A DNA stretch of 64,000 nucleotides from Lachnospiraceae bacterium. GTDB lineage: Bacteria > Bacillota > Clostridia > Lachnospirales > Lachnospiraceae. The position numbers and the translations under genes are program-made. The notes beneath the pieces are model-generated. The model made no database searches. It was not told the origin of the DNA and worked only from the letters and a program-made list of their open reading frames with translations. The DNA lies in assembly GCA_949383255.1 (NCBI GenBank), contig CASJPF010000003.1:1-64000 (forward strand). The letters are read 5' to 3'. Of the stretch, positions 45,101 to 53,535 are shown one piece after another (the first letter of the stretch is position 1; every line of letters begins with the position of its first letter).

Positions 45101-45835
45101 GCAGGAGGTCAGATGACAGAGGTATACCAGTATCATTCAGGATTAATGGATGAGAGTAGTACATTAGATGGAAGATTCCCACTAGATAGTAAGTCTTATT
45201 ATTATTTGGAAGGCAGCGATTACTTGGTTGATGGAGATAATATTATTCCAATTGCTGATGAAGAATATTTTTCAGATGATATTGTATATCGTTTTGTAGA
45301 GTTTGTAAAAATAGTTTATGGCACAGATACATTAGAGGAAAACCTTGAATTTATAGCCAATGCATTAGGAAATAGAGGTAATACGACTAGAGAAACTATT
45401 AGAAATTATTTTTTGAAAGATTTTTATACAGATCATGTAAAAATATATCAGAAACGCCCAATATACTGGCTTTTTGACAGTGGTAAACAGAATGGATTTA
45501 AGGCGTTAATTTATCTGCATCGTTACAACGCAGATACGATTGGCAATTTGCGTGTTGATTATCTGCATCGTATGCAGATAATTTATGAATCAGAAATTGA
45601 CCGTATGCAGGATATGATAGAGCACAGCACCAATAGCCGCGAAGTTGGTTCTGCCACAAAGCGAAAGGAAAAATTGCAGAAGCAGTTAAAGGAATGCCAT
45701 GATTATGATGAAAAGATTGGACATTTGGCACTATCACGAATAGAACTTGATTTGGATGATGGTGTTAAAGTAAACTATGAAAAAGTACAGACTGCAAAAG
45801 ACGGAAAAAAATATCAAGTATTGGCGAAACTATAA
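42191..45835 (+). CDS. pglX: PglX, BREX adenine-specific DNA methyltransferase
   Basis: 1214 residues, full length for PglX. SAM motif I is DPCMGSGH from residue 329 and catalytic motif IV is NPPY at 512-515. The N-terminus (KNFAIWARNKLIADAQYKAGLMGIT) is the family's signature. It modifies host DNA at a BREX site (N6-adenine) and helps recognise phage DNA. No frame damage is seen. It is followed 41 bases later by the HD-GHKL gene. Confidence 0.93.
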   Translation: MNKTTIKNFAIWARNKLIADAQYKAGLMGITANEIHPALPQSTKETEFYDIGTAKPYMITGEAIRQRRSLVEIINQRAEETNYQTAYKYIIEGVAYTWFNRLIAVRFMEINDYLPSHIRVLSSDRGKIEPDLVNAPFDADLPFTENEKQEIIRLKNENNLDECFRLLFIKQCNALNEILPTLFEKTADYTELLLNISVIDKEGVVCHLIKDISEDDFNIEKGGQVEIIGWLYQYYNTEPKNEAFAKRGKITKEEIPAVTQLFTPDWIVRYMVENSLGRLWVEGHPNELLKSKWKYYLEEAEQEPEVQIKLDEIHKAYAKLNPEEIHFIDPCMGSGHILVYAFEVLMQIYESAGYSQRDAARSILEKNLYGLDIDDRAYQMAYFAVMMKARQYNRRILSAETPCHVYSIQESNSIHRNQLPYFGAGFNEEEKNSALNQMDQLLDTLKDAKEYGSILNVENYDWELLRRFVESTNAVGQLSLDDLGLEQTKEKLQTLIAIGETMARKYEVVVTNPPYMSSASMDKKLAKYAVKNYSIGKADMFAIFIEKCKTMIAPNRYVAMITQQAWMFITSYEKLRESMRNFELINMLHLGARAFDEISGEIVQTVAFIYANQGIENYRGLFCKLTDGKSEKEKEQLFLSGMEQYVASKDNFIYIPEQPYIYWMSDNMISVFKNGLLKERLYPKTGVTTGDNEIFLRYWSEVDFNKINRKWYKLNKGGSYRKWYGNNEFVINWENHGEKIKLFEGSTIRNENFYFKEGVTWGKICSGTFSARYSKDDRMFDAIGLTCFTNKEITLQYMLGYLCSKVVDTYVKMMNPTLSYTVGTISNLPFIYDTKSEVRIVPLVDRCVEIAKKEYDSYEISYDFQTHPFLTMNQKSFDSDGITITTISDSFGLWKAYTDIAFEKLKYNEEELNRIFIDIYGLQEELTPTIEDRDITIRKADLGRDIRSFISYAVGCMFGRYSLAKEGLIFAGGQMTEVYQYHSGLMDESSTLDGRFPLDSKSYYYLEGSDYLVDGDNIIPIADEEYFSDDIVYRFVEFVKIVYGTDTLEENLEFIANALGNRGNTTRETIRNYFLKDFYTDHVKIYQKRPIYWLFDSGKQNGFKALIYLHRYNADTIGNLRVDYLHRMQIIYESEIDRMQDMIEHSTNSREVGSATKRKEKLQKQLKECHDYDEKIGHLALSRIELDLDDGVKVNYEKVQTAKDGKKYQVLAKL

Positions 45836-45876
45836 CCAATACTTGATATGTTTCCAATATTGAAAAGGGAAAATAT

Positions 45877-48800
45877 ATGAAAACAAAAGATTGTATAGAG
45901 AATCGTTTAAAGTTATTGGAAGATGAAAAAGCGTCTAATTTATGGAGCGTTTGCAAGGAAATTATAGGAGATGTGGTGGCACATAATAAGCGCATTATTG
46001 CGCAGATGAGTAATTATGACATGCATGATGAGACACATAGCGAAAAAGTGCTTGAAATTATAGAGGCTCTGTTAGGGGACCAAATAGAAAAATTAACTTT
46101 TTATGAGTTAGTTTTGATTTATATGTCCGCATATCTGCATGACTCTGCTATGGCAATGCCTGATTGGGAATACAATATTTTAAGGGCAGTGGAAGGCACA
46201 GAACAACTGCACGATAATACAATTGCATTTTTTATAAGAAACGATTTTAAACCTATTCACAAATATTCTGAGGCATTAAAAATAGTAACTGAGAACAAGA
46301 AGAAAATTTTAAATTATGATATTGCGAAAACATATATATTTATACAAGAAAGTGAGGAGAAAGTATTTGATTTTCTTGCGAAACTAATCTGTGAATATGA
46401 AGAGTTCCGCAATGGATACATAGAAGATTTAAAACAATTTAAAGATTCTTTTCCTGACTATAATAATATGAGTATAATGATACGAAGTGAATTTATAAGG
46501 AACACACATCATCTTAGAGTTGTTGAAAACATAAAGGCACTAAAGAGCAAATTTAGTGCAGTTTTAGGTGATAGATGCGCGCAATATTTTACGGAGGATT
46601 TATCAAAGATATGTAAATGTCATGGAGAGGAGCTTAAGGAGTTATTTGATTTAGAGCTGGAACGCAAAGATTGGACAGGAGCAGTTTCCAATATTCAATT
46701 TGTTGCAATGCTGTTGCGCTTAGGAGATGTTATTCATTTTAGTGCGGATAGGGCACCGTTATCACTATTTGCTGAGAAACAAATAACAGATGAAATAAGC
46801 TTTATACATTGGAAGGCAAAATTTCAAGAATTGACTTATGAAATATATCAAGAAAAGAATAATGTTTGTATAAAATATATAGCGTATTGCAAAGAACCTG
46901 ACACATATTATTTTATTCAAGACTATTTAGATTGGGTAGATAGAGAAATTGACAACTATTATATTTTAAGAAACCGATGGAATATTGCTTGCCGAAAAGA
47001 TTTAACAGCCTATGCAATTCCTTTGGAAATGGTAGTAAATCGTCAGGAGATTGAATATGATGAAAACTGTTTTAAGCCAGATAACAATTTGAAATTTGTG
47101 ATAAATCAAGCAAAAATACTAGATTTATTAACTGGAATTCAATTATATAAAAATAAATATTTATGTTTGAGAGAGGTGTACCAAAATGCACTAGATGCGT
47201 CAAAATGTATGCTGGCATACAATAAAAAGAGAAATATTATAGAGAAATTAAAGATTGAATTTGGTATAGCTAAGGAACAAGTTCATGGTGTAGAGAGAAA
47301 ATATATTTATTGTTTAGATCATGGAACAGGTATGAACTTGGATATTATTAAAAACTGTTTTTTACATATAGGAAATTCTTATTACCAATCAAGAGATTTT
47401 GCAAGAAAAAATACAGATTGGGCATATGGTGTGAAGCCAACTTCACAGTTTGGAATAGGCATTTTGTCAGGCTATATGTTGGCAGATAAAATAGGGGTTT
47501 CTACGATATATTATGAAGAACCAAACAAGTATTTGAGCTTTGTTCTTGAAGGAATAAGTGAACATTTTTATTATACAAAAACAAGTCAGTTGGATCAGGA
47601 ACTTTTGGGAAAACATGGCACTATTATTAAGTTGTATTTAAAATCTGAGTTTGAAAAAAATGTGAATGTTAAGTATTTTGAAAAAATGCCATTAGTACTA
47701 ATGAGATATTCTAACAAAATAAAGGAAATTGTTTGTGATGAAGATATATTAAAGGGAAATTTGTTTTATATTATAAGTAAACAGATTGGGATTGCAACAC
47801 CAAATATAGAAGTTTATATTAAAGATGAGGATGAAATTTGTAGGGAAATTTATCAGAGTATATCAATTTTTGATGCTAGAAATTATAATGGAATAAGTGA
47901 TTCTGACGTTAAAATGTTGTGGGATCAATATTATTATCTTGATAACAATTTAAATTTATCTAAAGAATATATTGCAAAGCGTAATATGATAGAAGATTAT
48001 GTAATAAAAGTGGCAGATGAGAATTTAGAGATATATTCATGTCTGTCGTTACCAAAGAAAAATATTGGAAATGTGGATATAAGACTATTTGATTTCTGTC
48101 GTTTTTTAGGAGATAGGATAGGTTGCACTTATGTAGATGGAGTTATGATTAATAATCAAATCAATAGTTTTGATGACACTAGTGACATTAGTGACATTTT
48201 AGGGGAAGATATTTTAAGACGTAGCATATTAAATTATTATGGTGTAAATCGACCAGGTTTATCTGTTGATAGGAACTCGATTGTAAAGTGGCCGAATATG
48301 GATGAAGAGTTAACGAAATTACGCGAGCAATTTATCGTAGAGATAGAGCGTATAGCAATAGAACATTTAAAAACAGAATCAATAGATTTAGAGAGTACAG
48401 AATTATCACTAGTTTTTGAAATATTAATACAAAGATTTCCGACTTTGTCTAGTGATATTATTTGTCTAATCAAGGATACAGATTATTCTAAAGCAAAAAT
48501 TGATATATTATCCTTGGGAGATAAAAAGATATCAATACAAGATTTGTTTAATGAAAAGTTATTGTCCATTTCAGATGCGAATTTTTTAGAATATCAGGAA
48601 GTAACAAGGCAGATTTTAGTAGGAAAAATGATAAATGCAGAAAAAGTGTTTGTAGAGGAAGAAAAAGTGTCTATATTGGGAGGGGATTATACAAAACTTC
48701 AATATCCTAAGCATCTCTATAATAATAGGGATTTATCGCTATGCTCCGTTGCAATAAAACCAGATGGGTGGGATGGGAAATATACAGAATACGATTTGGT

Positions 48801-49425
48801 CAACAGATTTTGGCCAGTCATATCGCCAAATTTATTTTGTCAATTACAAGAAAATGATATGATAAAATTAATAACAGAAAGGTGTAAAACCATAGCATAT
48901 TTTGAAAGTGGAATATGTGATATTGCAACATTAGATCCAGTCTTGATACACCCTTTTTATGGTATAGGTGCGAAAAGAAATGATTACTTTTTAAAAGTTG
49001 ATCGTTATGTTGGTGAACTTGCAAGGATAGGTTTTTATGTTGATGAATCTGAAAATATAGATTGTTATGTTGGTGAATTTGAAAATATAGAAAGGGATTT
49101 TAAGCTGTATGAATTATCTAATTTTGGTAAGTTGACCAGAGAGAAAAACATAAGTCCAGTGTTGTTCACATTTATAGCACCAAGAAAACTAAATGAACGA
49201 GAAGAGGCTCGATTGGCAGAATTGGAAATTGAGGCACAGAATGCACAGTATGTAAAAGGTGTGCGTGAAGGATGGAGTATACTGTTTTTAGGACTCATAG
49301 AGAAGTATATTATAGAACCGGGTATTGTAAGCAGGAAACAAATTGTGCAGAAAATTCCTGCAAGCTATAAACAAATAAAACCAGACATTCAATATATTTT
49401 TACAGATGGCAGCAGTGTGTTTTAA
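45877..49425 (+). CDS. HD-domain plus GHKL (HSP90-like) ATPase fusion protein
   Basis: 1182 residues. The N-terminal third looks like an HD phosphohydrolase with H54, the H88-D89 doublet and a later Asp in RLGDVIHFSAD. The middle has the Bergerat ATP fold: N-box E433/N437 (REVYQNALDAS), G1 box DHGTGM at 481-486 and G2 box FGIGILSGYM near 525. This order is that of HSP90/MORC-type ATPases. The C-terminal 500 residues are unassigned. It would use ATP-driven clamping and a nucleotide or phosphoester hydrolase. Set between pglX and pglZ in the BREX island, a role in defence is likely but unproven. AAAAGGGAAA precedes the ATG. Confidence 0.8.
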   Translation: MKTKDCIENRLKLLEDEKASNLWSVCKEIIGDVVAHNKRIIAQMSNYDMHDETHSEKVLEIIEALLGDQIEKLTFYELVLIYMSAYLHDSAMAMPDWEYNILRAVEGTEQLHDNTIAFFIRNDFKPIHKYSEALKIVTENKKKILNYDIAKTYIFIQESEEKVFDFLAKLICEYEEFRNGYIEDLKQFKDSFPDYNNMSIMIRSEFIRNTHHLRVVENIKALKSKFSAVLGDRCAQYFTEDLSKICKCHGEELKELFDLELERKDWTGAVSNIQFVAMLLRLGDVIHFSADRAPLSLFAEKQITDEISFIHWKAKFQELTYEIYQEKNNVCIKYIAYCKEPDTYYFIQDYLDWVDREIDNYYILRNRWNIACRKDLTAYAIPLEMVVNRQEIEYDENCFKPDNNLKFVINQAKILDLLTGIQLYKNKYLCLREVYQNALDASKCMLAYNKKRNIIEKLKIEFGIAKEQVHGVERKYIYCLDHGTGMNLDIIKNCFLHIGNSYYQSRDFARKNTDWAYGVKPTSQFGIGILSGYMLADKIGVSTIYYEEPNKYLSFVLEGISEHFYYTKTSQLDQELLGKHGTIIKLYLKSEFEKNVNVKYFEKMPLVLMRYSNKIKEIVCDEDILKGNLFYIISKQIGIATPNIEVYIKDEDEICREIYQSISIFDARNYNGISDSDVKMLWDQYYYLDNNLNLSKEYIAKRNMIEDYVIKVADENLEIYSCLSLPKKNIGNVDIRLFDFCRFLGDRIGCTYVDGVMINNQINSFDDTSDISDILGEDILRRSILNYYGVNRPGLSVDRNSIVKWPNMDEELTKLREQFIVEIERIAIEHLKTESIDLESTELSLVFEILIQRFPTLSSDIICLIKDTDYSKAKIDILSLGDKKISIQDLFNEKLLSISDANFLEYQEVTRQILVGKMINAEKVFVEEEKVSILGGDYTKLQYPKHLYNNRDLSLCSVAIKPDGWDGKYTEYDLVNRFWPVISPNLFCQLQENDMIKLITERCKTIAYFESGICDIATLDPVLIHPFYGIGAKRNDYFLKVDRYVGELARIGFYVDESENIDCYVGEFENIERDFKLYELSNFGKLTREKNISPVLFTFIAPRKLNEREEARLAELEIEAQNAQYVKGVREGWSILFLGLIEKYIIEPGIVSRKQIVQKIPASYKQIKPDIQYIFTDGSSVF

Positions 49426-49689
49426 ATTTTGAACAGAATTATGTTATTAAGATTGGTTATTTATATATTAAGTACAGAAAAGTAAGAACGATCTTGAAGC
49501 ACAAGGGGTATCATTTATTATGGAGATTGTTCTGAAACTTTTTTGCACAGTGAATATACAAGCATATTATTGGAATAACATTTTAAGGCAAGGCGGGGAT
49601 ATGCAATAGAACAATTATATATAAAAAATTTAACAATCAAAAAAGTTAGACACTTAGAGGACATTTCTATTCCACTGTCTGAAAATCAA
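49426..49689. other. Gap with a short reading-frame remnant and the damaged start of the ATPase gene
   Basis: An open stretch at 49472-49609 ends GGDMQ-stop. Its ATGCAATAG (49601-49609) sits 3 bases after GGCGGGG, where the next gene should begin. From 49606 on, the ATPase frame reads IEQLYIKNLTIKKVRHLEDI, a normal N-terminal strand for this ATPase class. One A missing after ATGCAA would explain the break. Confidence 0.6.
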
Positions 49690-50862
49690 ATGAAACATTT
49701 AATTCTGACAGGGAAAAATGGTAGTGGAAAAACGAGTGTAGTTGAGGCTCTAACAGAGTATCTAAATAATGTGTTTACGGACAAATATTTTAATGAAAGA
49801 GAGAGCTGGTTAAAAAAAGCGCAAAATGAGTTAGATACCGCTATCCAAATGGAAAAGAAGGAAGCTGAAATAGAAAAATTGCAAAATGAGATTTGTAATA
49901 GAGAAAAAGATTTTGCGCAAAGTAGAAGAGGGTTATCTGTTGAGTTCAATCAAAATACTACAGACATTATTATATTGAAAAATAAATACCATTATATTAT
50001 CGCATATTACAAAGCGGATAGAATTTTTGAGGCAGAACAGCCAAAACATGTGGAAAAAGTGCAGTTAAGAGACGATTATACATTGACGGAATTTCCACGT
50101 AGAGAATTTGTAAAGTATTTATTAGATTTAAAGATGACAGAAGCATTAGCAAGAAATAACAAAAAAACAGAGAAAGCAGATGAAATAAAAACGTGGTTTG
50201 AAGAACTTGAAAAACTGTTAAGAATGATATTTGCAGATGAGTCAGTGAAGTTAGATTTTGACGAGGAGACTTTTCAATTTCATATTTTGCAGCAAGGAAA
50301 AGAACCGTTTGATTTTAATACTTTATCTGGTGGTTATCAGGCAGTGCTTGATATTGTATTAGACATTATGATGCGTATGCAGTATCATACACAGCGCTCG
50401 TTTGACTTTCATCTTACAGGAATTGTATTGATTGATGAGATTGAAACACATTTGCATTTGGAATTACAGAAAAATATTTTGCCGTTTTTGACAAAATTTT
50501 TCCCCAATATACAATTTATTGTAACATCTCATTCTCCGTTTGTATTAAATAGTATAAAAAATGTTGTCATTTATGATTTGGAAAATAAAATTCTAGTAGA
50601 GCATGGACTGGATGATGTGCCATATGATGGTGTTGTGGAAGGGTATTTTAGAGTTGATAAGTTATCTGATATATTAAATCAAAAGTTTACAAAATACAAA
50701 TATCTAATAACAAAGAAAGCGTTGTCCGATGATGATTTGAGTGAAATTGCAGAATTAGAGTTGTATTTAGATGAAATACCAGACTATCTTGCAATTGATA
50801 TTGCAACGGAATATCAAAGGTTGAAGCTGGAATTTATGAAGCGGGAGGATATAGATGGTTAA
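49606..50862 (+). CDS. AAA (OLD/Septu PtuA-like) ATPase, start codon region frameshifted
   Basis: At least 390 residues from the ATG at 49690; the family's real N-terminus begins at 49606 but lacks a start codon in frame. Walker A is GKNGSGKTS. A charged coiled region follows, then the ABC-like signature LSGGYQ near 213, Walker B GIVLIDEIETHLH near 243 and the switch VTSHSPF near 278. This is the ABC-type ATPase architecture of Septu PtuA and retron-linked ATPases. Its last 8 bases overlap the next gene, whose ends resemble PtuB-type HNH proteins. Starting at 49690 would cost the first beta strand. Confidence 0.75.
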   Translation: MEQLYIKNLTIKKVRHLEDISIPLSENQMKHLILTGKNGSGKTSVVEALTEYLNNVFTDKYFNERESWLKKAQNELDTAIQMEKKEAEIEKLQNEICNREKDFAQSRRGLSVEFNQNTTDIIILKNKYHYIIAYYKADRIFEAEQPKHVEKVQLRDDYTLTEFPRREFVKYLLDLKMTEALARNNKKTEKADEIKTWFEELEKLLRMIFADESVKLDFDEETFQFHILQQGKEPFDFNTLSGGYQAVLDIVLDIMMRMQYHTQRSFDFHLTGIVLIDEIETHLHLELQKNILPFLTKFFPNIQFIVTSHSPFVLNSIKNVVIYDLENKILVEHGLDDVPYDGVVEGYFRVDKLSDILNQKFTKYKYLITKKALSDDDLSEIAELELYLDEIPDYLAIDIATEYQRLKLEFMKREDIDG

Positions 50863-51190
50863 AATAGTACGTTCTTTTCCAGCGCCAGAGTCATTGGTAG
50901 AAGAAGCAAAAAAAGTAAATGGAAGGGAATCGAACAAGGAAATATATAAAAGGACAGCATTATTGGTTACAGAAACATTTTCTCTGCAAAATACAGGAAT
51001 GCGGACATATACCAGCGATGAACGACTGCGATTGCTTCAAAAGGAAATGAATATTTTATATAAACAACTTGAAAAATTACATAAAAATCCAAATTCTAAA
51101 ATAACTATACGAACTATTTGCAGTCTATTAAAACGTGAGTCTGCATTTGCAGCATTTAAAAGATGTTATGTGCGAGAACATGTTCGCTGA
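50855..51190 (+). pseudogene. HNH endonuclease (PtuB-like) with the nuclease core deleted
   Basis: 111 residues. The first 25 (MVKIVRSFPAPESLVEEAKK) and the last 65 (NTGMRTYTSDERLRLLQKEMN ... ESAFAAFKRCYVREH) look like the two ends of HNH proteins encoded after PtuA-like ATPases. The roughly 100 residues that should lie between, with the CxxC zinc pairs and the H-N-H motif, are absent; the join is near NKEIYKRTALL. The frame is intact, so a small protein could be made, but it should not cut DNA. The family match is from memory of sequence patterns. Confidence 0.55.
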
Positions 51191-51361
51191 TAAAAGACAA
51201 AAGCAAAGACATTTATTTGTTTTATCCGCACACAGAAAACGAAATACGATATTCTTTGTGCAACTTTTCAGATTTACTCATTTATGGTATATTATAAAGG
51301 AATTATGAGTTTGTTTATTTGTTGAGTGTTGACTACAAAAGATTAAGGAAAACATTATTTT

Positions 51362-51916
51362 ATGGAAGATACTATTATTGCTTTAATAGGATTTGCAGTA
51401 GTATGCTTGCCGCTTTTTATACTGCTGTATGCGGCAGTCGTCGTAGGAGCCCGGCAAAAAAGATATATGGCAGAACAGAGGCAGACGAACGCAGATAAGA
51501 AACGGATGCACTATTTCATGCAGATTGTAATGAAAGAATTTTATGATAGATATACCTATGTGGCAGGAGACTATTGTATTCCCGTGAGCCGGTATAATAG
51601 AAAATTTTTCACGTATATTGTGTGTTTTAATGAGAAAGAAATGGTAGTTGTTTCATATAAAGTGCAGGATGGGACAATTATCTGTAAAAATGTACTGCCG
51701 ATTGACAAAAGTTGTATAAAAATGAAGTACAAAGTCGTTAACGGAATGGTGAAACTGACCTTCAAACTGGGAACAACAAAAATGTGTGTGAATGTCAGCC
51801 CTGTTGTGGAATCAACAGGTGAGGGGGATGCGGCACCCCTTGGGATCTATCAGGAAAATGAGGTGGATTTGTTAATCCAATATTTACTAAACGGTGCATT
51901 AGGAGACTCCGAATGA
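51362..51916 (+). CDS. Hypothetical membrane-anchored protein, 184 residues
   Basis: Not recognised. One N-terminal membrane helix (IIALIGFAVVCLPLFILLYAA, 5-25) is followed by a basic stretch (ARQKRYMAEQRQ) and a soluble, beta-rich domain of about 120 residues. Its stop overlaps the next start (ATGA, 51913-51916), so the two products are coupled and probably interact. Base composition is slightly richer in G+C than the BREX genes around it, which suggests a separate origin. Confidence 0.7.
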   Translation: MEDTIIALIGFAVVCLPLFILLYAAVVVGARQKRYMAEQRQTNADKKRMHYFMQIVMKEFYDRYTYVAGDYCIPVSRYNRKFFTYIVCFNEKEMVVVSYKVQDGTIICKNVLPIDKSCIKMKYKVVNGMVKLTFKLGTTKMCVNVSPVVESTGEGDAAPLGIYQENEVDLLIQYLLNGALGDSE

Positions 51917-52800
51917 AAAGGACAGGATGGATATTAAAGAGAATATTGACTATGATAGCGATAACTACAGGAGTCAGCATTCTGTTTTTGGAATTGTTGC
52001 TTTGCGGTGCAGGGGAGTGGAAAATGCGGTTTGCGGTATTCCGTGAGCCTGTGGGCATATTCTCAACGTCGTGCGATATGGCACAGCTTAAGGAGCTTGA
52101 TGTTGTCAGTGGTACGGTTTCTGTGTTGTATGGCAGCTATTCATATCAGGGCATCAGCGATTCTGATGTATTGTATCATTATGTTCTTCCAATCAAAAAC
52201 GACAACATGGTTTATTATATAGGAATCAAGGAGACAAAAGGGAGGGAGAAATTATTCCGCCAGTTATCCGAAAGAACAAATTTTGATGTGAGGATGACAC
52301 GTATCATAATGGGAAATCCATATGAGATAATAGAAAACGAAAAGGCAGAAGAAGCGAGTAAAGACAGGAAACCGTTCCATGTAGAAGGCTGCCTGCGAAG
52401 AATGAATGACTGGCAGTATAATAATTACCTGAATTGGCTTGAGAAAGCGGGCTATTACGGACAGACGCAACAGGGTCAGATTCTGCCTTTTTATATAGAT
52501 GAAATAAATATAGACGAAAAGAAAGCGGACTGTATCACGGGTTTGGCAGCAACAGTGGCAGGGTGTTTTCTCATTATGGGCAGCGTGGCAGTGATTATCA
52601 GATGGAGAATACGGCGCCGCACCCAGACGCATGTAACTATTAATGGAAGGGTATACGCCAAAGGAGAGCTGCAAAGCGTAGATCGCCTGGTAAATGATAT
52701 TGAACTAATGCAGGCTGTACAGAGACTGAGTAGTATTACAGGTCTTAGTATGACTGAGGCTGAGAAAATTGTCAGGAAATGGGAAAGATATTATTTTTAA
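51913..52800 (+). CDS. Hypothetical membrane protein, 295 residues
   Basis: Not recognised. A membrane helix at about 12-32 and a second at about 205-228 (ITGLAATVAGCFLIMGSVAVII) enclose an external domain of some 170 residues. The C-terminal 65 residues are cytoplasmic, start with an Arg-rich segment (RWRIRRRTQ) and form helices. Translationally coupled to the preceding protein. Together they could be a membrane complex that serves the defence island or a cargo pair; there is no homology-based evidence for either. Confidence 0.7.
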   Translation: MKRTGWILKRILTMIAITTGVSILFLELLLCGAGEWKMRFAVFREPVGIFSTSCDMAQLKELDVVSGTVSVLYGSYSYQGISDSDVLYHYVLPIKNDNMVYYIGIKETKGREKLFRQLSERTNFDVRMTRIIMGNPYEIIENEKAEEASKDRKPFHVEGCLRRMNDWQYNNYLNWLEKAGYYGQTQQGQILPFYIDEINIDEKKADCITGLAATVAGCFLIMGSVAVIIRWRIRRRTQTHVTINGRVYAKGELQSVDRLVNDIELMQAVQRLSSITGLSMTEAEKIVRKWERYYF

Positions 52801-53152
52801 GCATGTATGGGGTATAATGGATGAAAATTGACAGACAAAGGGCATCAAGTGCTTTTCAGGAATATACAAATAAATATGATGTAACGGATGAAGAAATAAA
52901 GTTAAAGCTATAAACGAGCAAATTTAAAATTTTACTAAAGTTATTCCAAATTTTGGTGGCGTAGTTTTTTTGTGCAATTTTTTATAGTTGCTCCTTTATA
53001 GTTTGTAAATTATAAAAATTATGATTTGTAGAATACGAATTGCGCTGTAAATTGGTTTCATATTTAAGGGGACTGTAGGGAAATAACTTATACATCTTAT
53101 CCTGTGCAATCTGTACAAATTATTTTTCTATAATTTTTTAGGGGGATTTGAC
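52801..53152. other. 352-base AT-rich gap with a gene fragment
   Basis: Contains the short HD-protein fragment (52821-52913). The remaining 240 bases are AT-rich with no recognisable gene, repeat or RNA structure. AGGGGGATT ahead of 53153 is the surviving ribosome binding site of the carbamoyltransferase fragment. Confidence 0.6.
52821..52913 (+). pseudogene. N-terminal fragment of an HD-domain protein
   Basis: Thirty codons, MKIDRQRASSAFQEYTNKYD then VTDEEIKLKL and stop. This is the usual N-terminus of clostridial HD phosphohydrolases (F-x-EY-x3-YD ... D-x-KI-LK-x-H-T). The catalytic part is missing. Confidence 0.55.
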
Positions 53153-53535
53153 ATGAAGGATTTAACTCGATTAACAAATTTGCAGTCAAAGGAAGTATAC
53201 GAAATATTTAATATTGCGGATGAAATCTGTGAAGGAAAATATAAAGATTTGTCAGAACATGGGTAACCTTTGAAAAGGGAATAGCATTGCTTGGCGGTCA
53301 AGCAATATTATTTTCCAATGATGCGCTGGATAAAAAAGAAGATTTAAGGGATGTATGTGGTTATTTGGATAATTGGACTGACGTTGTGATTGTGTGGCAC
53401 AGAGACATACAATTAATTGAAAGAATTGCTCAGCATTCAAAAGTTGCTGTTATCAATGCGATGACTGACAGTAATCATCCTTGTGAGATTTTGTTGAAAA
53501 TTTTTAGATATCTTAAAAGAGAGGAAATGCTATGA
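53153..53535 (+). pseudogene. Ornithine/aspartate carbamoyltransferase N-terminal fragment
   Basis: MKDLTRLTNLQSKEVYEIFN is the start of the carbamoyl-phosphate-binding domain. The frame stops at 53264, and after loss of about 15 residues, including the STRTR carbamoyl-phosphate loop, it continues in another frame from 53263 (VTFEKGIALLGGQAILF ... VINAMTDSNHPCE). The C-terminal domain is gone and the frame runs into KREEML, ending across the pglZ start. It cannot be active. Its presence between defence genes points to past recombination here. Confidence 0.75.
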
